This document shows, piece by piece, positions 33,662 to 41,712 of a stretch of 64,000 nt of DNA. Source of the DNA: Alistipes sp. CAG:435 (GTDB taxonomy: Bacteria; Bacteroidota; Bacteroidia; Bacteroidales; UBA932); contig FR893179.1 in NCBI GenBank assembly GCA_000433355.1, forward strand, positions 124,001-188,000, in the 5' to 3' direction. The position numbers were made by a program, and so were the translations under genes. Positions within the stretch are counted from its first letter, which is position 1. Each line of letters starts with the position of its first letter. The notes under the pieces are model-generated. The model was given only the letters and a program-made list of their open reading frames with translations. It made no database searches and had not been told where the DNA came from.

Positions 33662-36600
33662 TCAGCCATGTTTCTTGGACTTGGAGTTGATGAGATAGAT
33701 CACCGGCACGACGAACCCGTTCAGCAGGGTGGAGGAGAATAGTCCGCCGAGGATCACCTTAGCCATAGGGGACTGGATCTCGTTGCCCGGCAGGTCGCCG
33801 CCAAGCGCGAGCGGAAGCAGTGCCAGCGCGGAAGTGATGGCGGTCATAAGAATCGGGTTCAGCCTGTCCAGCGAGCCGATCATCACAGCCTCCTCGCGCG
33901 AATGCCCCTCCGATGCGAGCACATTGTAGCGGTCGATCAGGAGCATACCGTTGCGGGTCGCGATGCCGAACAGCGAGATGAATCCGATGATGGCCGGAAT
34001 GCTCAGGATTCCGTCGGTGAAGAATATGGCGAACACGCCTCCGATGAGCGCCAGCGGCAGATTTAGCAGCACGACGAGCGACTGCGAGATGTTCTTGAAC
34101 TCGCCGTACAGAAGCATAAAGATGATGAATATACTGAATATGCTCACGAGGGCGATGGTCTTGGATGCCCTTTCCTCGCTCTCGAACTGTCCACCGTATT
34201 CAATATGGTAACCTTCAGGGAGTTCGATGTTCTCGGCTATCTTCTCTCGGATGGCTCCGACGGCCTTGGCGAGTTCTCCACCGGTGGCGTTGCAGGAAAC
34301 GACCAGCTTACGGCTGACGTTCTCGCGGTTGATAGTGTTCGGTCCGGCCGATGACTTGATGTCGGCCACATAGGACAGTGGAACCTTCTTGCCGTCACCG
34401 GTGTCTATGGTCAGATCGGAAATCCTCTCGATGCTTGAGCGTGCGTCATCATTGACTTTCAACGTGAGGTCGAACGAGCGGTTGCCCTCATAGACTGTCG
34501 AAACGACTTCGCCTTCCATCATCACCCTCACTACTTCGGCGAACTCGGGCAGGGATATTCCGTAGCGGGCGAGCATCTCGCGCTTCGGGGTGATGTTCAG
34601 CTCCGGCCTTTCGACCTGCTGCTCCACATTGATGTCAGCGATGCCTTCCACACCAGAGATTGATGTCTTGATCTTCTGGCCGATCTCGTACATCTTGTTG
34701 AGATCCGAGCCGAACAACTTTATGGCGATGTTGGCCTTTGTTCCGGAGAGCATCGCATCGATTCTGTGAGAGATAGGACCTCCGATCTCAATGTTCACTC
34801 CAGGAAGCACGGCTAATTTCTGACGTACCTCTTCGGTCAACTGCTTTCTGGTTTTCTTACCAAGCTCGAACGGGCATTCAAACTCAGAGCTGTTCACTCC
34901 GAATGCGTGTTCATCGAGTTCCGCCCGGCCTGTCTTACGACCCACGGTCTTGATCTCCGGGATGCTGAGCAGGAGCTCCTCCGCCGTGCGGCCCATACGG
35001 TCAGACTCCTCCAAGGATATTCCAGGAACAGTGCTGATGGAGATTGTGAACGAGCCTTCGTTGAAGGCGGGCAAGAAGCTTCCTCCGAGAGTGAAGAACA
35101 TGACCACAGCGGCGACCAAAAGAGCGCCTACTCCGCAGAGAATCGTCTTCTTGTGGCCGAGAGACCAATTAAGGGCTTTCCCGTAGTATTTCTTCAGCCA
35201 ACGAACCAGCGCCGGCTCACGTCCGGTCTTGTCGCTGTTCTGTGAGCCGAGAAGGAATGAGCTAAGGACAGGTGTGACAGTCAGTGCCACAAGCGTGGAT
35301 GCCATCAGGGAGATGATGAACGTGATTCCCAGCGGCTTGAGCATCCTTCCTTCCATTCCGGAGAGGAAGAAGAGAGGCAGGAAGCTCGCGATGATGATGA
35401 GCGTTGAGTTAAGCATCGGCATACGGACCTCTTTCGAGGCCTCGTAAACAACTTTGATTACGCTCTCCCGCTCATTTTCAGGTTTTTCTCGGTTCTGCCG
35501 CAATCGCTTGAACACATTCTCCACGTCCACAATCGAGTCGTCCACAAGCGAACCTATGGCGATGGCGATTCCGCCTAGGCTCATCGTGTTGATCGTCAGT
35601 CCCATCCAACGGATCGCCAGCAAAGAGAAGACGATGGAAAGCGGGATTGAGATGAGGGAGATGATGGTGGTGCGCCAGTTCATCAGGAATATGAACAGCA
35701 CGATTATCACGAATATCGCACCCTCGATCAAGGACTTCTTCACGTTGTCGATCGAACTGTCGATGAACCTGGACTGGCGGAAAATCTGTGAGTTGATCTT
35801 AACGTCAGCCGGGAGGTTCGCCTTGAGCTCGCCAAGTGCGTTGTCAAGCCTTCCGGTGAGAGCCAAAGTGTTGGTGTTCGGCTGTTTGGTCACGGTCAGC
35901 AGCACGGCAGGCTTGCCGTCGTTGGAGGCCACGCCGAGAACCGGAGTCTTGGGGCCGATACGCACGTCAGCGATTGCGTCCAATGTGATCGGCAAACCGT
36001 TTTCCGAGGTCTTCACCACAGCCTTTTTCAGTTCGTCTATATCGTTGGTGGACAGAAGGCCACGGACGATATATTCATTGCCATATTCATAGAGAGTGCC
36101 GCCAGAGGCGTTCTGGTTCATTCCTTTGACGGCGTAGATGACCTCGTCCATCGAGACTCCGTGACGGCGCATCTTGCCTGGGTCCATCAGGATCTGATAT
36201 TCCTTGATGTCTCCGCCCATCACCGCGACTTGGGCAACGCCGCCGGTCGAGAGGAGTCTTGGCCTGATCGTCCAGTCGGCGATCGTGCGAAGGTCCTGCA
36301 TAGAGGTCGTGTCGGCGGTCAGGCCGATGATCATCAGCTCGCCGAGGATTGAGGCCTGAGGTCCGAGAGTCGGGTTGCCGACATTCTCTGGAAGGTCAGC
36401 ACCGACCATCGCTATTTTCTCGGAGACGATCTGGCGGGCTTTGTAAATGTCTGTTCCCCAGTCGAATTCGATGTTGACGATAGAGAATCCGGTTGCGGAT
36501 GACGAGCGTACGCGGCGCACGTTTGTCGCACCGTTGACGGCGGTCTCGATAGGGAAAGTGACGAGTCTTTCGACCTCTTCCGGAGCCATCCCTTCTGCTT

Positions 36601-36781
36601 CCGTCATCACGACCACAGTCGGCGCGTTCAGATCCGGGAACACATCGACTTCAGTGTGCATTGTTGAATATATCCCCGCTACGAGGCAGAGTGCGGCGAT
36701 CACAAGGATCACCATTCGGTTGTTGAGTGAGAACCGGATGATTCCGTTCAACAGTCCGTTTTCGTGTTTGAGCTGTTCCAT
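33662..36781 (-). CDS. cusA: Heavy-metal RND efflux pump, inner-membrane subunit (CusA/CzcA family)
   Basis: A 1039-residue proton-driven RND transporter with about twelve membrane helices and two large periplasmic loops. Family features are the N-terminal FSLNNRMVILVIAALCLVAG, the periplasmic motif DVFPDLNAPTVVVMTEAEG, and the helix-4 charged motif IAIGSLVDDSIVDVENVFKR used for proton relay. A second membrane block is FGIATRNGMLLIDRY. Heavy-metal efflux members (HME) export Cu+, Ag+, Zn2+, Co2+ or Ni2+; which one cannot be decided here. It starts 4 bases after cusB, clearly in one operon. Confidence 0.93.
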   Translation of the reverse strand: MEQLKHENGLLNGIIRFSLNNRMVILVIAALCLVAGIYSTMHTEVDVFPDLNAPTVVVMTEAEGMAPEEVERLVTFPIETAVNGATNVRRVRSSSATGFSIVNIEFDWGTDIYKARQIVSEKIAMVGADLPENVGNPTLGPQASILGELMIIGLTADTTSMQDLRTIADWTIRPRLLSTGGVAQVAVMGGDIKEYQILMDPGKMRRHGVSMDEVIYAVKGMNQNASGGTLYEYGNEYIVRGLLSTNDIDELKKAVVKTSENGLPITLDAIADVRIGPKTPVLGVASNDGKPAVLLTVTKQPNTNTLALTGRLDNALGELKANLPADVKINSQIFRQSRFIDSSIDNVKKSLIEGAIFVIIVLFIFLMNWRTTIISLISIPLSIVFSLLAIRWMGLTINTMSLGGIAIAIGSLVDDSIVDVENVFKRLRQNREKPENERESVIKVVYEASKEVRMPMLNSTLIIIASFLPLFFLSGMEGRMLKPLGITFIISLMASTLVALTVTPVLSSFLLGSQNSDKTGREPALVRWLKKYYGKALNWSLGHKKTILCGVGALLVAAVVMFFTLGGSFLPAFNEGSFTISISTVPGISLEESDRMGRTAEELLLSIPEIKTVGRKTGRAELDEHAFGVNSSEFECPFELGKKTRKQLTEEVRQKLAVLPGVNIEIGGPISHRIDAMLSGTKANIAIKLFGSDLNKMYEIGQKIKTSISGVEGIADINVEQQVERPELNITPKREMLARYGISLPEFAEVVRVMMEGEVVSTVYEGNRSFDLTLKVNDDARSSIERISDLTIDTGDGKKVPLSYVADIKSSAGPNTINRENVSRKLVVSCNATGGELAKAVGAIREKIAENIELPEGYHIEYGGQFESEERASKTIALVSIFSIFIIFMLLYGEFKNISQSLVVLLNLPLALIGGVFAIFFTDGILSIPAIIGFISLFGIATRNGMLLIDRYNVLASEGHSREEAVMIGSLDRLNPILMTAITSALALLPLALGGDLPGNEIQSPMAKVILGGLFSSTLLNGFVVPVIYLINSKSKKHG

Positions 36782-36785
36782 AGGC

Positions 36786-38030
36786 CTAATGACTGTGTGT
36801 GTGACCTGCCGGAACGGCTGTTACGGAAGCGAGTTTTACCTGGATGGCACCTGTGGCCACAACAACATCGCCTTCGTTCAATCCGCTCTTTATCAGGACT
36901 CTCTGCCCGTCAGACTGTCCGAGTTTGACCTCGCGTTTGAGGAAGCCGGTCTCGTCATTCTGCACGAAAACGTAGTAAACTCCCTGATCCTCGACCACCG
37001 CTCCGACCGGAACGCTTATGGCCCTTGAGGACGAGGATGATTTCAGATAGACATTCACATAGGATCCCGCAATAAGGTCTCCCTTGTTGTCGAACTCGAA
37101 TGTCACAGGAATATAATAGTCTCCGTCAGAGGCCTTTCCGTAGCCGACCAACCGGCCGTTCAAAGCCTTCAGATTGTAGGTCTCGTCGCTGTAGGATGTT
37201 GAGAAGTTGGCGTCCTTGATTCCGCTGATGAGTCCGTAGTATTTCTCGGAGACATCGGCGCGGAGCCTCAACCTTCTGTTCTGGCTGACAACCGCGATCG
37301 GGGTTCCGGTCTCGACATAGTCACCCTGGTTGACGTTGAGTTTCTTGATGAATCCGCCAAGCGGGGAAGTGACGCTGACGTTACCATCCTTGGATGTGCC
37401 GGAAGCCAGCGCATCGTACTCTGCCTTGGCCTGTTCGTATGCCAGTTTGCTTTGATCCAAATGGCTTTCGCTGACAATGTTGTCCTTGCTCAGTTGAATG
37501 TCTCGTTCATATTCTTTCTTCGCTGCCTCGTATGTGGCTTTTGCCTTAGCAAGCTGGTCTCCGCCACCGAGTTCCTTGGATGAGATTGTCGCGATCAGCG
37601 AGCCTTTACCTACGGCCGAGCCCTCTGCCAGTTTCCCGAAGCTGACGACTCCGGAACTTTTCGCCACTACGGTCATCTCGTCTCCCATAGCGGATAGAAT
37701 CTGTCCGCTTGTGTGGATCACCTCATTGAAATCACCCACGGCTACAGTGTCGGTCGTGATTCCGAATGTTTTCTGGCGCTCAAGGCTCACCTCGATCTCG
37801 CCATCGTGCCCGTGCCCGTCCTCGTGCCCGTCAGCCTCACCGTGGCTGTGTTCGTGTTCGTGGTTATGCCCCTTGCAGGCTTCGCCACTATGGTTATGCC
37901 CGTGCTCGTGCTCGTGCTCCTCGTGAGCCTCAGCCTCGTGATCGTGATTGTGATCCCCGTGATTTGAATGGTTACCGCACCCTGCCAAAATAGCGCAGAA
38001 TGCCATCAACGTTATTATCGTTTTCTTCAT
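36786..38030 (-). CDS. cusB: Periplasmic adaptor lipoprotein of heavy-metal efflux (CusB-type), His-rich N-terminus
   Basis: A 414-residue membrane fusion protein joining CusA to the outer-membrane channel. A lipobox (FCAILAGCGNH) is followed by an unusually long His/Glu/Asp-rich tract (about residues 20-80, over twenty His in motifs such as DHNHDH, EHEHEHGHNH, DGHGHDGE). That tract should bind metal ions. Next come the barrel-sandwich and helical hairpin (ANATYEAAKKEYERD-type region) and beta-barrel domains. The C-terminus also ends in His (GHTHSH). It is upstream of cusA in the same operon. Confidence 0.9.
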   Translation of the reverse strand: MKKTIITLMAFCAILAGCGNHSNHGDHNHDHEAEAHEEHEHEHGHNHSGEACKGHNHEHEHSHGEADGHEDGHGHDGEIEVSLERQKTFGITTDTVAVGDFNEVIHTSGQILSAMGDEMTVVAKSSGVVSFGKLAEGSAVGKGSLIATISSKELGGGDQLAKAKATYEAAKKEYERDIQLSKDNIVSESHLDQSKLAYEQAKAEYDALASGTSKDGNVSVTSPLGGFIKKLNVNQGDYVETGTPIAVVSQNRRLRLRADVSEKYYGLISGIKDANFSTSYSDETYNLKALNGRLVGYGKASDGDYYIPVTFEFDNKGDLIAGSYVNVYLKSSSSSRAISVPVGAVVEDQGVYYVFVQNDETGFLKREVKLGQSDGQRVLIKSGLNEGDVVVATGAIQVKLASVTAVPAGHTHSH

Positions 38031-38345
38031 TTTAAGTGAATATATGTTTTTAAGTGAATATTTGAGTTATAAATATCCTAAAATTATTGAATAGGCTGAT
38101 TCCGCCTCTCTCTATTCATTGTACGCGTCCCGACCTGTTAATTAGCATTATTGCCTCCGTTTGACGCTTATCACATCGCACGGATGGTCATTCCGTAAAA
38201 ATGGCTGTTTCCCGTACTGTGTTGATAATCAGTATATTCGTAAGTCCTGCCCTCCGATTTAGCCGGGCAGGGATTTGCAACCGGTTAACATTCAGTAATT
38301 TGCGCTTATCGCACTTGATGCGGAACCAAGATGGTGGACTGAATG
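38031..38345. other. Structured gene-free region upstream of cusB
   Basis: 315 bases between the small His/Cys-rich gene and cusB. An 11-bp perfect inverted repeat, TAACATTCAGT (38286-38296) with ACTGAATGTTA (38338-38348), brackets 41 bases. A second hairpin is CCTGCCC (38246-38252) with GGGCAGG (38265-38271). On the minus strand the region precedes cusB, so it could be a terminator-antiterminator leader or a binding region for a metal sensor. No regulator gene is in the cluster. Confidence 0.45.
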
Positions 38346-38762
38346 TTACGCAGCGACGGGCGGGGCGTTGGGAGCCATTGAAGAGACCAATGGCGGTGCG
38401 ATAGATGGTATGAGATCCCCGGAAGCATATTCATTAGCGGTGCTTTCGGAGGTGATGGTCAGTAGGTTGGAGAGAATGGCAAGGATCGGGAATATGTCGC
38501 CGGCGTCAATGCCAAAATCTTGATTGTCAATGTGCAGCCTTTCCGACGGGCAGTACTGCTTGTGCGCCACGCAGTGGCTTTCGTCCTGATTGTGGTTCGC
38601 ATCCGAATGGTGCGTGTGCTCGTCGTCGCAGCAACCGTCCATCCCGCAGACCTCCTCCACAATGCAGATCATAGTCTCATGGTGATGATGCGGCAGCACA
38701 GTCGCCAGCGTCACCATCATCATCGCCAGAAAGATCGGCACTATGGACAATTTCCTCAACAT
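38346..38762 (-). CDS. Small His/Cys-rich membrane-anchored protein of a metal efflux cluster (DUF6769-like)
   Basis: A 138-residue protein from the ATG at 38762. It has an N-terminal hydrophobic segment (MLRKLSIVPIFLAMMMVTLATVL), then HHHHET, CIVEEVCGMDGCCDDEHTHHSD and CVAHKQYC: clusters of Cys and His suited to binding soft metals. It resembles short proteins found before Cus-type efflux operons in Bacteroidetes (DUF6769, from memory). The C-terminal part is Pro/Ser/Ala-rich. It is on the same strand as cusBAC, 315 bp upstream. A longer start at 38798 is possible but puts residues before the signal-like segment. Confidence 0.65.
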   Translation of the reverse strand: MLRKLSIVPIFLAMMMVTLATVLPHHHHETMICIVEEVCGMDGCCDDEHTHHSDANHNQDESHCVAHKQYCPSERLHIDNQDFGIDAGDIFPILAILSNLLTITSESTANEYASGDLIPSIAPPLVSSMAPNAPPVAA

Positions 38763-38880
38763 AAAGTCTTTCAGACAATCCGAGTGCGAATTTAGCAATT
38801 ATTTCTGAATATATGAAATTGTGAGATGGTGGCCGTCAATATATTGGCTGCGGATAATTAATGAATATGTAAGTTTAACT

Positions 38881-38967
38881 GGTAATAATCCCCTTTGGGT
38901 GACTTTGGCTCCCGAAGAGGGAGGGAACCCGCTTTAGCGGGGAGGATCACCCGAAGGGGATTATTGC
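38881..38967. repeat. Intergenic element with 19-bp terminal inverted repeats
   Basis: AATAATCCCCTTTGGGTGA (38884-38902) and TCACCCGAAGGGGATTATT (38947-38965) pair with one mismatch. The interior has GGCTCCCGAAGAGGGAGGG. Non-coding. Confidence 0.75.
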
Positions 38968-39022
38968 AGTTGGTCCCTATTCTAATTCCTAAAAATATGA
39001 TTACTTAAGAATATAGGTAATT

Positions 39023-39194
39023 GGAGCGTAGCGACCGAAGGGGATTCGGGGAATCCTTTCCCCTTGCCCCACCGGGGCTGTCCCGTAGGGACTGGGGGTT
39101 GGATGAATCGTGCGCGAAGCGCGTAGCGACCGAAGGGGATTCGGGGAATCCTTTCCCCGTGCCCCACCGGGGCTGTCACGGAGTGACTGGGGGT
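39023..39194 (+). repeat. GC-rich intergenic repeat, copies 2 and 3 in tandem
   Basis: Copy 2 (39023-39100) and copy 3 (39119-39194) share GCGTAGCGACCGAAGGGG, ATTCGGGGAATCCTTTCCCC, TGCCCCACCGGGGCTGTC and GACTGGGGGT with very few changes. A third relative lies inverted at 11016-11095. GCCCCACCGGGGC can form a hairpin. Confidence 0.85.
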
Positions 39195-39208
39195 GAAGTA
39201 TATCTCAG

Positions 39209-40603
39209 TTACTTGGAACTGAGATATTCATCAATCGCCGCCGCTGCCTTGCGCCCCGCACCCATCGCGAGGATCACTGTCGCGGCACCGGTGACGGCAT
39301 CACCGCCGGCGAATATGCCCTCTCTGGTCGTGCGACCCTCGGCGTCAGCCTCAAGTCCGCCACGACGTGTGGCCTGAAGTCCCTTCGTCGTGTTGACGAT
39401 CAACGGATTCGGAGCAGTTCCAAGAGCCATGATCACGGTCTCAGTCGGGATCTCGAACTCGGATCCCGGAATCGGGACAGGGGAGCGGCGGCCGCTTGCG
39501 TCAGGCTCACCGAGCTCCATCCTGATGCACTTGATCGCCCTTACCCAGCCCTTCTCGTCACCGAGAATCTCAACCGGGTTGGTAAGCATCTGGAAGTCAA
39601 TGCCCTCTTCCTTGGCGTGATGAACCTCCTCCTTTCTTGCAGGAAGCTCGTTCTCGGTACGACGATAGACAATCGTCGTGTCGGCGCCAAGCCTCAGGGC
39701 TGTTCTCGCGGCATCCATCGCCACGTTTCCTCCACCGACGACACAGCACTTCTTCCCGGCGTGGATCGGGGTCAGGTGGTCCTCGCGGAAAGCCTTCATA
39801 AGGTTGTTTCTCGTCAGGAACTCATTGGCGGAGAAAACCCCGTTGAGATTCTCGCCCGGAATGCCCATGAATTTCGGCAGACCGGCTCCCGTGCCGACAA
39901 ACACAGCCTTGAAGCCTTCCTTGTCCATCAGCTGGTCGATGGTGACCGTCCTTCCGACAATCACATCGGTCTCTATTTTGACTCCGAGCGCCTTGACAGC
40001 GTCGATCTCGCGCTTGAGGACGGTGTCCTTGGGAAGCCTGAACTCAGGGATGCCATATTCCAACACACCGCCGGCCTTGTGGAGGGCTTCGAAGATCGTG
40101 ACATCGTAGCCTTTCTTGGCGAGGTCGGAGGCGCAGGCCAGGCCTGCAGGGCCGGAACCGATGATGGCAACCTTCGCGCGGCCAGGGGTCGGAGCGGCTG
40201 GCGCCTCGACAGGATTGGTGTCGGTCGTGGCAGAGTAGTCAGCCACAAACCTTTCCAGCTTTCCGATGGCCACCGGCTCACCCTTGACACCGAGGATGCA
40301 GCTGCCCTCGCACTGGCTCTCCTGCGGGCAGACACGTCCGCAGACGGCTGGAAGGGAGGAGTCCTCGGCGATGATGGCGGCGGCTCCGGCGATGTCACCT
40401 GTGGCCACCTTGGCGATGAATTCAGGAATCTTCACGCTGACAGGGCAGGCCTGCACACAGCGGGGATTCTTGCAATGGAGACAGCGTGTGGCCTCTGTCG
40501 TGGCTTCCTCAAGGTTGTAGCCGTAGCAGACCTCTTCGAAATTATGCGCGCGTACCTTCGGATCCTGCTCGCGTACCGGTACTCTTGGTATTCTCTGTGC
40601 CAT
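39209..40603 (-). CDS. NfnB/GltD-like subunit: NAD-dependent ferredoxin:NADP+ oxidoreductase large subunit
   Basis: A 464-residue iron-sulfur flavoprotein. The N-terminal Cys-rich domain (CLHCKNPRCVQACPV and CGRVCPQESQCEGSC) carries two [4Fe-4S] clusters. The FAD fold follows (IIGSGPAGLACASDLAKKG), then an NADP fold (VVGGGNVAMDAARTALRLGA) and a final FAD contact (EGIFAGGDAVTGAATVILA). Alone it resembles glutamate synthase small subunit, but no large GltB is present. It overlaps by one base (TAATG) with the NfnA-type gene. The pair is therefore best read as NfnAB, which couples NADH and reduced ferredoxin to NADPH by electron bifurcation. Confidence 0.85.
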   Translation of the reverse strand: MAQRIPRVPVREQDPKVRAHNFEEVCYGYNLEEATTEATRCLHCKNPRCVQACPVSVKIPEFIAKVATGDIAGAAAIIAEDSSLPAVCGRVCPQESQCEGSCILGVKGEPVAIGKLERFVADYSATTDTNPVEAPAAPTPGRAKVAIIGSGPAGLACASDLAKKGYDVTIFEALHKAGGVLEYGIPEFRLPKDTVLKREIDAVKALGVKIETDVIVGRTVTIDQLMDKEGFKAVFVGTGAGLPKFMGIPGENLNGVFSANEFLTRNNLMKAFREDHLTPIHAGKKCCVVGGGNVAMDAARTALRLGADTTIVYRRTENELPARKEEVHHAKEEGIDFQMLTNPVEILGDEKGWVRAIKCIRMELGEPDASGRRSPVPIPGSEFEIPTETVIMALGTAPNPLIVNTTKGLQATRRGGLEADAEGRTTREGIFAGGDAVTGAATVILAMGAGRKAAAAIDEYLSSK

Positions 40604-41445
40604 TATATTCCCATTTTAGATTTAACCTCCGTCTCCTCGGGCCTGTACTGTCCGAGACGCCTCATGGCCTCGTCGAAATCAACGTCGTAGCCGTTGAACT
40701 CAGGACCGTCCACGCATGCGAACTTCACTTTTCCGGCCACGGTCACGCGGCATGCACCGCACATCCCCGTGCCGTCCACCATCAGCATGTTCAGGCTAAC
40801 GTCCTCAGGGATGCCGAGTTTCTTGCAGGTCAGGGTGCAGAACTTCATCATGATCATAGGGCCGATTGACACTGCCTGGGTATATTCCTTACCCTCATTG
40901 ACCAGTTTCTCAAGCAGGCCGGTGACCATTCCGTGGAATCCTTCCGAACCGTCGTCAGTGCAAAGGTAGAGGTTGTCACAGGCGGAGGCCAGCTCTTCCT
41001 TGTAGATAAGAAGATCCTTGGTCTTCGCTCCGATGATGACATCGACCGCTATGCCTCTCTCGTGCAGCCATTTAGCCTGAGGGTAGACCGGAGCGGTGCC
41101 GACACCGCCGGCGATGAATATGTACCTTTGGCCTTTCAGATCCTCATTCGTCTTGTCAACGAAGGCGGAAGGGTTGCCCAGAGGTCCCACGACATCGCTG
41201 AAGAACTCGCCTTCGGCCTTGGAGATGATCGCGGCCGATGACGCTCCTATGAGCTGGGTGACGATGGTCACCGTGCCGTTCTCCCTGTCGTAGTCACTGA
41301 TGGTAAGTGGTATGCGTTCGCCCTTTTCGTCGGAGCGGACAATCAGGAACTGCCCAGGTTTGGCGGCCTCGGCAATCCTTGGAGCCGACACCACCATCTT
41401 GCAGATGTTTGGAGTCAGCATCACTCTTTCAAGAATCTTGAACAT
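40603..41445 (-). CDS. NfnA-like subunit: sulfide dehydrogenase/ferredoxin-NADP reductase-type FAD/[2Fe-2S] protein
   Basis: A 280-residue electron-transfer protein of the DHODH-electron-transfer-subunit/NfnA type. It has an FAD-binding beta-barrel (IPLTISDYDRENGTVTIV), an NAD-binding fold (RYIFIAGGVGTAPVYPQAKWL), and a C-terminal [2Fe-2S] site with Cys in MVDGTGMCGACRVTV and KFACVDGPEFNG. Translationally coupled to the NfnB gene. A perfect promoter lies 37 bases upstream. In an anaerobe with ferredoxin-linked 2-oxoacid oxidation (vor genes in this window) it would balance NADPH against reduced ferredoxin. Confidence 0.88.
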   Translation of the reverse strand: MFKILERVMLTPNICKMVVSAPRIAEAAKPGQFLIVRSDEKGERIPLTISDYDRENGTVTIVTQLIGASSAAIISKAEGEFFSDVVGPLGNPSAFVDKTNEDLKGQRYIFIAGGVGTAPVYPQAKWLHERGIAVDVIIGAKTKDLLIYKEELASACDNLYLCTDDGSEGFHGMVTGLLEKLVNEGKEYTQAVSIGPMIMMKFCTLTCKKLGIPEDVSLNMLMVDGTGMCGACRVTVAGKVKFACVDGPEFNGYDVDFDEAMRRLGQYRPEETEVKSKMGI

Positions 41446-41481
41446 AAGCTATCTAAAAATAGTGTTATTAAATGTAGCGGG

Positions 41482-41512
41482 CAAATGTAGGAAATTAAGT
41501 CGATATTCCAAA
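41482..41512 (-). promoter_or_regulatory. Promoter of nfnAB
   Basis: Minus strand: TTTG (41512-41509), exactly 19 bases, TACATTTG (41489-41482); 36 bases from the -7 box to the ATG. Confidence 0.85.
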
Positions 41513-41712
41513 TTATTCCCGAATATATGATGCAGGATCGCGCCCGATTGTCCGGTTTTGCGTTCGTTCTGTTGATTTGCCATAATTTAGTAAGCGTTAA
41601 TGATTATTTAGCTTCGGAAATGTGTGTTTTGAAGGATTTTAATTGTATATTCGCAAAATTAGAGATGAGTGCCGAAAGGTACGATGTCCGTGACGATAAA
41701 TGACACATTGAT

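Noticed and set aside
37498..37993. Plus-strand frames rich in Arg, Pro, Ser, Val opposite the cusB 5' end
   Set aside because: They are the complement of the His-rich tract (CAC/GAG-type codons) of cusB and have no homology signal.
39209..40603. Glutamate synthase small subunit (GltD)
   Set aside because: Similar fold, but there is no large subunit nearby and the gene overlaps an NfnA-type partner, which fits NfnAB better.
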